The translations under genes and the position numbers were made by a program. A stretch of DNA of 14,213 bases from Clostridiales bacterium. GTDB lineage: Bacteria > Bacillota > Clostridia > Christensenellales > CAG-314. Location of the stretch: the NCBI GenBank assembly GCA_003537755.1, contig DPQS01000040.1:900-15112 (forward strand), in the 5' to 3' direction. The stretch's first letter is position 1. Every line of letters starts with the position of its first letter. The notes under the pieces are model-generated. The model saw only the letters and a list, made by a program, of their open reading frames with translations. It was not told the origin of the DNA and did no database searches. Positions 7,023-13,570 of this stretch are shown piece after piece.

Positions 7023-7619
7023 TCAATTTTCGACAACATTGTCACGTACAAAGCACGCCGAACAATTGCTTTTCAACACCTGCGCGAAGTCTGTAGGACT
7101 GTCATCGACGGCGCACGCCACCACGTTTATACCTGCGGCGCGACCCTTTTGCGAAATACGGACAAGCGGATACATTGCCGCACCCAGTCCCTCGGCGTAA
7201 CTGTCCAGCGCGTCCAGAATGACAAAAATCAACTGCATTTTGATGTAGTTGCGATTGTTGTAATCCTCGGCATGCACACAGTCCGCATTGAGCAAATCTA
7301 TGTAACGTTCTTCCATTTCGGTGGACAGTTGCGAGATCTTGTCGGCGCACGACCTGACGTCCAATATTTGTTCCGCAGGAAGCAGGTCCGCGTACTTCTG
7401 CATGTTGTCCGTCACGACGTAGACCTTTGTCAGACCTTTGTTTAAGACTTTGACAAACGACATCGCCGCGTCATCGCGCTGTACGGCGTTTGCGGCAGAC
7501 AAATATAGCGAGCCGACCCTGCCGTGCGCAAGCGGATAGCGGCGATCCGATTCGCCTGCCGCCTCATACAATCCGTCATTGGTCAGTTCTACTCGTCCGT
7601 ACATTGTGTCGTAGGTCAT
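7023..7619 (-). CDS. FtsK/SpoIIIE-like motor-domain protein, apparently without ATPase residues
   Basis: The 198-residue protein resembles the second half of the FtsK/SpoIIIE motor domain. EMEERY (101-106) and a nearby DYN match the family's EMERRY and YN. IFVILDALDSY (131-141) aligns with the Walker B strand VVVVDELADL, but the catalytic Glu is Ala137. RISQKGRAAGINVVACA (154-170) matches the RLAQKARAAGIHLVLAT segment, and VLKSNCSACFV (181-191) matches the following IKANIP region. Where Walker A should lie (about 38-50) there is no GxxxxGK[S/T]. It lacks the upstream membrane and the downstream DNA-reading gamma domains. The start at 7619 is set by GGAGG seven bases upstream and by the promoter at 7729-7757; the longer frame to 7757 would begin inside that promoter. 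It looks like a small pseudo-ATPase. Its substrate and partners are unknown. Confidence 0.75.
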   Translation of the reverse strand: MTYDTMYGRVELTNDGLYEAAGESDRRYPLAHGRVGSLYLSAANAVQRDDAAMSFVKVLNKGLTKVYVVTDNMQKYADLLPAEQILDVRSCADKISQLSTEMEERYIDLLNADCVHAEDYNNRNYIKMQLIFVILDALDSYAEGLGAAMYPLVRISQKGRAAGINVVACAVDDSPTDFAQVLKSNCSACFVRDNVVEN

Positions 7620-7728
7620 GTTGCGTCCTCCGCATGGGTGTTTGTGGCAGACGTTAGGGCAATGCGACGATTTTACACGACACACAAAGCGACCGACGCA
7701 CGTAATCCGTAACATCATGCCGACAACC

Positions 7729-7757
7729 ATTATACAGCATTTAATTGCCGATTTCAA
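7729..7757 (-). promoter_or_regulatory. Near-consensus promoter for the FtsK-like gene
   Basis: On the minus strand TTGAAA (7752-7757) is followed after exactly 17 bases by TATAAT (7729-7734). Transcription would start near 7722, giving a leader of about 100 nt. A second TTGAAATTGG precedes the TTGAAATCGG that contains the -35 box, which could be a regulator half-site pair or chance. Confidence 0.75.
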
Positions 7758-7871
7758 GACCCAATTTCAACAAAAATGAAACTTTTTGCGTTCAGTAAAG
7801 CCGTTTTCGACAAATAACGAAAAGCATCTCGTACAAGTGCCATTCGTCCGGATATGTCACTGCAAGGCACG

Positions 7872-7968
7872 TTCGCACACCACCATTTGACACAAAACCA
7901 ATTATTTTACAGTGCGGTAATTTTCAGTGCGGTAATTTTCTTGCGCCCCAACATTTGACGCAGAACCA
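7872..7968. repeat. Imperfect direct repeat of 28-29 bases, two units
   Basis: Units at 7872-7900 and 7941-7968 share the pattern CAnCATTTGACrCArAACCA (17 of 20 bases identical over the core), preceded by similar TTCGCACACC and TTGCGCCCC. They lie just beyond the terminator of the YbjN-like gene. The function is unknown; local duplication is the simplest reading. Confidence 0.6.
7910..7939. repeat. Exact 15-bp tandem duplication
   Basis: CAGTGCGGTAATTTT occurs twice in direct succession between the two units of the longer direct repeat. Copy number could vary between strains by slippage. Confidence 0.9.
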
Positions 7969-7996
7969 AAAAAACGGCGCAAAAAGTTGCGCCGTT
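7968..7996 (-). terminator. Intrinsic terminator of the cupin/YbjN-like unit
   Basis: On the minus strand a perfect 10-bp stem, AACGGCGCAA with TTGCGCCGTT around a 4-base loop, runs into a continuous T tract (7 Ts in total, 7968-7974). It begins 14 bases after the stop codon of the YbjN-like gene. This is a textbook Rho-independent terminator. Confidence 0.92.
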
Positions 7997-8009
7997 AATG
8001 GTATTTCGG

Positions 8010-8480
8010 TTAATTTTTCTGTACGTACTCAATAAACTGCTCAAGAGTAATATCGCCCTTGTCCAGTTCAAGAAACTTGAGGTTGAAACGGTCCGCCATG
8101 TAACAGGCAAGAAGAATCATGTACTTGCATGTGGCTTCGCTTATCAGACTTTCCATAAAGGGTAACGTGGCCTTGAATACAATGCGGTTGTTGCGCGTGT
8201 CAAGGTCAAACGATCCGATAAGCATGCTGAAGTTGGCTTCGCACACGGCACGGGCAATTTTGTCCACGTTGTCCGCACTCACCTTGTAAGGCATTGGCGA
8301 ATGAATGTAAATTGCCGGCTTGTCGGCATCGATGCCGATAAACAAAGGTATTGCCATATTGTCGCCATTGGCACTTGTGGCAATCAAAAAATCCTCTTTA
8401 ACATCGTAATTCCATTTCATGCCGTCAAGCGTCGATTTGATTGTTTCAAAACAAACTTTTGCTTCGTTTTTTTCGTCCAT
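8010..8480 (-). CDS. YbjN-domain-like small cytoplasmic protein
   Basis: The 156-residue soluble protein has no signal peptide or membrane segment. The order of elements fits the YbjN / type III chaperone-like fold: an early MKWNYDVKEDFLIAT strand region, KVSADNVDKIARAVCEANFSMLIGSFDLD around residues 85-114, then an IVFKATLPF strand and a last helix (ATCKYMILLACYMADRF). The pattern of a helix, then AN(F/Y)..L.G.F..D, then a strand is characteristic of that family, whose biochemical role is poorly defined. It starts eight bases after the cupin gene with AGGTGA upstream and ends at a strong terminator, so the two form an operon. I infer the family from pattern alone. Confidence 0.7.
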   Translation of the reverse strand: MDEKNEAKVCFETIKSTLDGMKWNYDVKEDFLIATSANGDNMAIPLFIGIDADKPAIYIHSPMPYKVSADNVDKIARAVCEANFSMLIGSFDLDTRNNRIVFKATLPFMESLISEATCKYMILLACYMADRFNLKFLELDKGDITLEQFIEYVQKN

Positions 8481-8488
8481 AATGTCAC

Positions 8489-8836
8489 CTACTTTTTGAG
8501 ATTGAGTTGAGGAAACACCACCGTCAACATCATTTTGAAGTTTTCCTCGCCGTACACCGCATGCGGGTGGTTGGCAGGCATTACAATGGCTTCTCCTTCT
8601 TTGAGAATGTAACTTACGCCGTCGATTTCCACACGCCCGACGCCGTCAAGACACACGACAAACGCGTCACCGTTGCTCTCGTGCGTGCTGATAAATTCGC
8701 CCTTCCAGAAACTGAACAACGTAATGCCCACGCTCATGCTTTGCACCAGCGTTTTGCTGACGATTTGTCCTTCCTGATAGGCGACCTGATCCTTAAGCGA
8801 CACTACCGTCGCGTGATCGATATTTTTGAGTATCAT
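8489..8836 (-). CDS. Small single-domain cupin protein
   Basis: The 115-residue protein is a single cupin barrel. Motif 1 is recognisable as G-x-F-x-STHESNGDAFVVCLDG (46-65, with His52, Glu53 and Asp57), and motif 2 as EGEAIVMPANHPHAVYG (84-100, with His90 and His92). His52, Glu53 and His92 could bind a metal. Cupins of this short type are common in anaerobes and may bind a small molecule or isomerise a sugar, but the substrate cannot be told. The start has AGAGG upstream. It is the first gene of a two-gene unit with the YbjN-like gene. Confidence 0.88.
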   Translation of the reverse strand: MILKNIDHATVVSLKDQVAYQEGQIVSKTLVQSMSVGITLFSFWKGEFISTHESNGDAFVVCLDGVGRVEIDGVSYILKEGEAIVMPANHPHAVYGEENFKMMLTVVFPQLNLKK

Positions 8837-8888
8837 TTTTTACCTCTCGGCACAACAGATTTACATTTATTTTACGTCATTAGTCACG

Positions 8889-8914
8889 AAAAAACACATA
8901 CGTATGCGTTTTTT
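8889..8914. repeat. A/T-flanked palindrome between argS and the cupin gene
   Basis: AAAAAACACATA, then CG, then TATGCGTTTTTT forms a 12-bp stem with one G-T type mismatch and runs of A and T at the two ends on both strands. It could act as a weak bidirectional terminator or as an operator for the cupin unit. The stem has few GC pairs, so termination would be weak. Confidence 0.5.
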
Positions 8915-9055
8915 AATGACAATTCAACTAAGAATACAACCGCCGACACGATTGCTTCCACCCACGCTAAAAGGCTTGTCGCGTAAGCGCGTTAAGTTAT
9001 TTTTTTATTGCAACCTCTTTATATTGCCACTACTGCGTCCACGTCAGACGGTGTC

Positions 9056-9138
9056 GCGGCGTAGACAGGTGCGAGGGGCGGCAAAACCACCATCAATACT
9101 TTTCGTCGGGGCGCAGATTTGCACAGACTTCGGCAGGA
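9056..9138. repeat. Decayed partial copies of the 124-nt element arm
   Basis: The stretch at 9056-9092 (GGCGTAGAC, then GTGCGAGGGGCGGCAA) closely parallels the first 35 bases of copy B (GGCGTAGACGA, then GTGCGAAGAGTGGCAA) 86 bases further on. The stretch at 9105-9138 (GGGCGCAGATTTGCACAGAC) parallels the first arm of copy A (ACGGCACAGATTTGTGCAGA). Neither has the central hairpin or a second arm. They look like fragments of related elements beside the intact one. Confidence 0.5.
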
Positions 9139-9140
9139 TG

Positions 9141-9264
9141 TAACGGCGTAGACGAGTGCGAAGAGTGGCAACAGTTGGCTGAAACGCGAAGGAGCGTACT
9201 AAGGCGTACGTAACCGAGCGGGGCAGGCAAGCGTAGCCGCTATGCGTGCCCGTATACGCCGTTA
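9141..9264. repeat. 124-nt structured repeat element, copy B (at argS stop)
   Basis: This is an imperfect inverted repeat with perfectly pairing ends TAACGGCGTA and TACGCCGTTA and further pairing inwards with G-A type mismatches. The central hairpin is GCGTAC/GTACGT around a short loop, with one G-T pair. It has the same length as copy A (2069-2192) and shares GGCGTACGT, GGCA(A) and CGTAGCCGC, while the outer helix has changed on both sides (GCG to TAA and CGC to TTA). The last three bases of the element on the plus strand are the argS stop codon on the minus strand. Confidence 0.75.
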
Positions 9265-10959
9265 CATCGCGTCGGGGCTTTCAATCCCTAATAATGCCAA
9301 CCCTTTCTTCAGGACAGTGCCAACCGCCCTGACCACCATAAGCCTTGCCGCTTGCTCGCCCAAGTCGTCGCAAAGCACACGGTGCTCGATGTAAAAACGG
9401 TTGAAACTTTGCGCCACGTCGATAAGGTAGCCGGACAAAATGCTCGGTTCGTACTTAAACGCCGCGTCCTTTACCACATTCGGGAACATCGCCAGCAGTT
9501 TGCAAAGGCGAAGCGTTTCCACGTTGTCAAGCGCGTTGAAGTCCGGCATAATCTTTGCGTCTGCTCCGTTGCCTGCCTTTTCCACAATGCTGTTGCAACG
9601 CGCACGAGTGTACTGCAAATAAGGTGCGGTTTCGCCGTCGAAGTTAAGCACGCGGTCAAAGGTGAAGGTTATGTCCTTGATTTTGCTGTTTTCAAGCGCG
9701 CTGAACAGCACCGCGCCGATACCGACCTGTTCCGCAACCTTTGCCTTGTCGGGCAGATTGGGATTTTTTGCAGTGATAATTTCGTCCGCCTTACTTACCG
9801 CCTTGTTGATTACGTCGCGAAGCAACACCACGTTGCCCTTGCGCGTGCTCATTGCACCGTCCTCAAGGCTTACCATGCCATACGCCACATGCACAAGGTC
9901 CTTCGCCCAAGGCAACCCGGCAAGTTCAAGCACCTTAAAGAATTGCTTGAAGTGCAGGTTTTGCTGGTACGCAACGACATACAGACACTTGTCAAAGTCG
10001 TATTCCTTTTTGCGCCAGATTGCCGCAGCGATGTCACGAGTTGCGTATAGGCTGCTGCCGTCGGACTTGACAAGCAGGCAAGGCGGCATGTTGTAGTCGG
10101 ACAAATCCACTACTTTTGCGCCCTGACTTTCCTTGATAAGTCCCTTTTCTTCCAGCATTTTCAGTGGTTCCGACATCTTGTCGTTGAAGAAACTTTCGCC
10201 GTTCCAACTGTCGAATTTCACGTTGAGGCGGTCGTAAATTTCCTTTACATCGTCAAGCGTAATTTTCTTGAAAAACTCAAACAGCTCGTTGGCTTCTTTG
10301 TCGCCTTTTTCGATACGCGCAAACCACTCGCGCGCTTCTTCCGTCAACTCCGGGTTGTTTTCCTCTTCCTGATGGAACTTGACATACACGCGTTGCAGTT
10401 CGCCGATGCCGCCCTTTTCCACCGCTTCCTTGCTGCTCCAACGCTTGAACGCGACAATCATTTTGCCGAATTGCGTGCCGTAGTCGCCAAGGTGGTTAAT
10501 GCCTATCACGCGGTAACCGAGAGCCGTGTACAACTTGTACAGACTGCTGCCGATTGCCGTCGTGGACAGGTGACCGATGTGGAACGACTTGCAGATGTTT
10601 ACCGAGCTGTAGTCGATGCAGATTGTCTTGCCGTTGCCGATTGTATCGTTGCCGTAGTTTTCGCCTGCGGCAAGTACGTCACCAAGCGCGTTTTTCACCA
10701 AAGTGCGGTGATTGACAAAAAAGTTGAGATAGCCGTTTACTGCTTCAACTTTGGTGATTACTTCGTCGGGCGTAATTTCGGCAGCCAACTTCTGTGCGAT
10801 GGCAACGGGCGACATGCGCATTGTCTTTGCCAGCCTGAAGCAAGGAAAGGCGTAATCGCCCAACTTGTCGTCGGCAATTTCCGTCACTGCCTGTGCCAGT
10901 TCCGCCTTGTCCATGTCCACGTTGATTTTACTTGCAATGTATTGTTTGTAGTCTAACAT
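9262..10959 (-). CDS. argS: Arginine--tRNA ligase
   Basis: ArgS attaches arginine to tRNA(Arg) in the cytoplasm. I chose the ATG at 10957-10959 (MLDYKQYIASKINVDM) because AAGGA stands just upstream; the frame extends to 11088, but that would overlap gyrA and adds atypical residues. The protein is 565 residues, normal for the family. The N-terminal Add1 domain precedes the class I signature FHIGHLS (126-132) in the segment DYSSVNICKSFHIGH. The KMSKS counterpart is MSTRKG (370-375). LVKSDGSSLYATRDIA (296-311) and YLQYTRAR of the DALR anticodon-binding domain are also present. The C-terminus GIESPDAM is the usual ending, so the abutting repeat has not truncated it. It follows gyrA by 67 bases. 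Confidence 0.96.
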   Translation of the reverse strand: MLDYKQYIASKINVDMDKAELAQAVTEIADDKLGDYAFPCFRLAKTMRMSPVAIAQKLAAEITPDEVITKVEAVNGYLNFFVNHRTLVKNALGDVLAAGENYGNDTIGNGKTICIDYSSVNICKSFHIGHLSTTAIGSSLYKLYTALGYRVIGINHLGDYGTQFGKMIVAFKRWSSKEAVEKGGIGELQRVYVKFHQEEENNPELTEEAREWFARIEKGDKEANELFEFFKKITLDDVKEIYDRLNVKFDSWNGESFFNDKMSEPLKMLEEKGLIKESQGAKVVDLSDYNMPPCLLVKSDGSSLYATRDIAAAIWRKKEYDFDKCLYVVAYQQNLHFKQFFKVLELAGLPWAKDLVHVAYGMVSLEDGAMSTRKGNVVLLRDVINKAVSKADEIITAKNPNLPDKAKVAEQVGIGAVLFSALENSKIKDITFTFDRVLNFDGETAPYLQYTRARCNSIVEKAGNGADAKIMPDFNALDNVETLRLCKLLAMFPNVVKDAAFKYEPSILSGYLIDVAQSFNRFYIEHRVLCDDLGEQAARLMVVRAVGTVLKKGLALLGIESPDAM

Positions 10960-10986
10960 AAATTCCTTAATAGTTTGCTTTTCAAG

Positions 10987-11021
10987 TTTTTTGGCAGCAA
11001 CAAAATCGTTACTGCCAAAAA
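10987..11021 (-). other. Strong hairpin between gyrA and argS, without U-tract
   Basis: On the minus strand GGCAGTAAC pairs with GTTGCTGCC around a 6-base loop, extended by TTTTT pairing with AAAAA at the base, giving about 14 pairs. It begins 5 bases after the gyrA stop. The 3' side is an A run and not a T run in either direction, so it does not look like an intrinsic terminator. It could protect the gyrA mRNA end, be a processing site, or affect argS expression. Confidence 0.65.
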
Positions 11022-11026
11022 GTCTT

Positions 11027-13555
11027 TTATTCTTCCGCAGGTGCTTCGCCGCCGGCAGCCGCAACATCCACTGCGCCCTCGTCGCCATCGATGTCTTCTG
11101 CCGCAGGCGATTCCGACACGCACACTACCTTGGCGTCGCCCTTAAACTTCATTATGCGCACGCCCATTGTGTCACGCCCGATTTTGCTTATTTCCTTGGC
11201 GCGGACGCGGATTACGATACCGTTGTCGGCAATAAGCATAATGTCGTTGTCGGGGTTGATAAGTTTAAGGTTGACAAGTTTGCCCGTCTTTTCGTTGAAC
11301 GTGCCGGCCTTGATACCCTTTCCGGCACGCGATTGCAGACGGTAGTCCACAAGGTCACTGCGCTTGCCGAAGCCGTTTTCCGATACGGTAAGTACTTCCA
11401 CTCCGTTACGCGCGATTGCCATGTCCACAACGTAGTCGCCTTCGTCCAGTTTGATACTGCGCACGCCCATGGTGTCGCGTCCCATCTGACGTACTTCCTC
11501 TTCGGCAAAACGAATGCACTTGCCTTCGTGGCTTGCCATCAGGATTTCGTCGTAGCCTGTGGTCATATCCACGCCGATAAGTTCGTCGTCCTCCGTCAGC
11601 GAGATTGCAATTTTGCCCGTCTTGCGGATTGATTCAAACTCGGCAAGGTCGGTCTTTTTGATAAGTCCGTTGCGCGTTGCCATGATAAGGTTGCCCTGAC
11701 TGTCCTCCTTGCGGGGGATTACAGCCGTCACCTTTTCGCCGTTTTCCAGTTGCAGAATATTGACGATTGCTCTGCCGCGCGCGGTGCGTTCCGCCTCGGG
11801 AATTTCGTATCCCTTGATGCAGTACACCTTGCCACGATTGGTGAAGAACAGCAAATCGTCGTGGGTGTTGGTGACAAACATATTTTCCACAAAGTCCTCT
11901 TCGCGAGGTTTGTGCGCCGTTACGCCCTTGCCGCCGCGACGTTGAGTGTGGTACTCTGCAACGGGCAGACGCTTGACATATCCGAGGTGGGTCATGCTGA
12001 CAACGACGTCTTCCTTTTCGATAAGGTCGCCGATGTCTATTTCGCTGTAGTCCGTGCAGATTTCCGTTTTTCTGGGCTCGCCGTATTTGTCGCGGATTTC
12101 GCCCATTTCCGTCTTGACGATGTCGATGACGCGTTGCGGCTTGGCAAGAATATCTTTGAAGTCGTTGATTTGTCTTTCCAGTTCGGCGAGTTCGTTTTTG
12201 AGCGACTCCACTTCGAGGTGGGTAAGACGGGACAACTTCATTTCCAGAATGGCGTTGGTTTGTTTGTCAGACAGCCCGAATTCCGCCATCAAAGCAGCCG
12301 CTGCGGCTTGTTTGTCCTCGCTTTGCTTGATTATCTGAATTACTCTGTCAATGTTGTCCAGGGCGATTACAAGCCCTTCGATGATGTGGTAGCGGTCTTC
12401 CGCCTTTTCCAGGTCGTACTTGGTACGACGCACGATAACTTCCTTCTGGAAGTCGATGTAGTAACTGAGGATTTCCTTCAGCGACAGGATTTTCGGTTCG
12501 CCGTCGGCAAGCGCAAGCAAAATAATACCGTCGGACACCTGCATCTGCGTGTGCTTGAACAGCATGTTGAGCACCACTTGCGCATTGGCGTCGCGCTTCA
12601 GGTCGAACACGATACGCATACCGTGACGGTCGGATTCCTCGCGGATGTCGGCAATGCCTTCGATACGTTTGTCCTTGACAAGCCCGGCAACCGTTTCAAC
12701 CAACTTCGCCTTGTTTACCTGGTAGGGAAGTTCGGTGACGATAATGCGCTGACGTCCGTTGTGTTCCTCTATTTCCGTTTTGGCGCGAAGCAGAATGTTG
12801 CCTTTGCCTGTTTTGTAAGCGTTGCGGATACCGACGCGCCCCATCATGATACCGCCCGTCGGGAAGTCGGGCGCAGGAATGATCTTCATCAGTTCCTCTA
12901 CGGTGATGTCGGGGTTGTCCATTACGGCAATCGCGCCGTTGATTACTTCGCCGAGGTTGTGCGGGGGAATGTTTGTCGCCATACCCACGGCAATACCGTC
13001 CGCGCCGTTTACAAGCAGGTTGGGGAAACGGCTGGGCAACACTACAGGTTGCATAAGAGTATTGTCGAAGTTAGGGTAGAAGTCGACGGTGTTTTTGTCG
13101 ATTTCGCGCAACATTTCGGCAGCAATTTTGCTGAGGCGCGCTTCGGTGTAACGCTGTGCAGCCGGTGGGTCGCCGTCCACGCTGCCGAAGTTGCCCTGTC
13201 CGTCTACAAGCGGACAACGAATGGAGAAGTCCTGCGCAAGACGCACCAAGGCTTCGTACACGGCACTGTCGCCGTGGGGGTGGTACTTACCAAGTACGTC
13301 ACCGACGATACGGGCGCACTTACGGTAGGGCTTGTCGTTGAACAGGTTCAGTTCGCCCATCGAGTACAGAATACGTCTGTGCACGGGTTTAAGTCCGTCG
13401 CGGACGTCGGGGATGGCACGGGAAACGTTGACCGCCATTGCGTAGGCAATGAATGACTTTTTCATTTCCTCTTCCATCTTGACAACGTGGACGTTGGTTT
13501 TGGTCAACGCCTCTACGTAGTCGATATGATGACTTTCCTGATTTTTGTTAGCCAT
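11027..13555 (-). CDS. gyrA: DNA gyrase subunit A
   Basis: GyrA is the breakage-reunion subunit of gyrase, which introduces negative supercoils into DNA with GyrB. The 842-residue protein has the catalytic tyrosine Tyr136 in QRYTEAR. The quinolone-determining segment is HPHGDSAVYEALVR, with Ser97 and Glu101 at the positions equivalent to E. coli Ser83 and Asp87, which is the susceptible-type pair typical of Gram-positive bacteria. The GyrA box QRRGGKG (within HTQRRGGKGVTAHK) separates it from ParC. The C-terminal beta-pinwheel repeats follow, and the tail is rich in Ala, Glu and Gly. The start has GAGAGG upstream and lies 15 bases after gyrB, so the two are co-transcribed. Confidence 0.97.
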   Translation of the reverse strand: MANKNQESHHIDYVEALTKTNVHVVKMEEEMKKSFIAYAMAVNVSRAIPDVRDGLKPVHRRILYSMGELNLFNDKPYRKCARIVGDVLGKYHPHGDSAVYEALVRLAQDFSIRCPLVDGQGNFGSVDGDPPAAQRYTEARLSKIAAEMLREIDKNTVDFYPNFDNTLMQPVVLPSRFPNLLVNGADGIAVGMATNIPPHNLGEVINGAIAVMDNPDITVEELMKIIPAPDFPTGGIMMGRVGIRNAYKTGKGNILLRAKTEIEEHNGRQRIIVTELPYQVNKAKLVETVAGLVKDKRIEGIADIREESDRHGMRIVFDLKRDANAQVVLNMLFKHTQMQVSDGIILLALADGEPKILSLKEILSYYIDFQKEVIVRRTKYDLEKAEDRYHIIEGLVIALDNIDRVIQIIKQSEDKQAAAAALMAEFGLSDKQTNAILEMKLSRLTHLEVESLKNELAELERQINDFKDILAKPQRVIDIVKTEMGEIRDKYGEPRKTEICTDYSEIDIGDLIEKEDVVVSMTHLGYVKRLPVAEYHTQRRGGKGVTAHKPREEDFVENMFVTNTHDDLLFFTNRGKVYCIKGYEIPEAERTARGRAIVNILQLENGEKVTAVIPRKEDSQGNLIMATRNGLIKKTDLAEFESIRKTGKIAISLTEDDELIGVDMTTGYDEILMASHEGKCIRFAEEEVRQMGRDTMGVRSIKLDEGDYVVDMAIARNGVEVLTVSENGFGKRSDLVDYRLQSRAGKGIKAGTFNEKTGKLVNLKLINPDNDIMLIADNGIVIRVRAKEISKIGRDTMGVRIMKFKGDAKVVCVSESPAAEDIDGDEGAVDVAAAGGEAPAEE

Positions 13556-13570
13556 AATTTTTTCCTCTCA

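Larger units (their letters stand above)
7620..8009. other. Intergenic region with promoter, terminator and short direct repeats
   Basis: These 390 bases hold no supported gene. They contain, from the 8009 side, the terminator of the cupin/YbjN-like unit (7968-7996), a 15-bp tandem duplication (7910-7939), an imperfect 28-29-base direct repeat (7872-7900 and 7941-7968), the promoter at 7729-7757, and a leader of about 100 nt before the FtsK-like gene. Confidence 0.65.
8837..9261. other. 425-base intergenic region with repeat elements
   Basis: No gene is supported here. From the argS side it holds most of the 124-nt copy B, then decayed partial arms of the same family (9056-9138), a T-rich stretch near 8999-9010, an A/T-flanked palindrome (8889-8914), and a weak possible -10 box (TAAAAT on the minus strand near 8870-8875) about 40 bases before the cupin start. 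No clear -35 box or U-tract terminator for argS is seen. Confidence 0.6.

Noticed and set aside
6763..7200. Plus-strand frame of 145 codons entering the FtsK-like gene
   Set aside because: It starts with TTG without a ribosome site and overlaps the minus-strand gene, which has its own promoter, ribosome site and family motifs.
7620..7757. N-terminal extension of the FtsK-like protein by 46 residues
   Set aside because: The extension would start at the -35 box of a near-consensus promoter, and the start at 7619 has a well-placed GGAGG.
10960..11088. N-terminal extension of ArgS by 43 residues
   Set aside because: It would overlap gyrA and the intergenic hairpin, and the ArgS family begins at the shorter start.
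13262..13330. Possible quinolone-resistance residues in GyrA
   Set aside because: Ser and Glu at the two key positions are the normal Gram-positive susceptible type.
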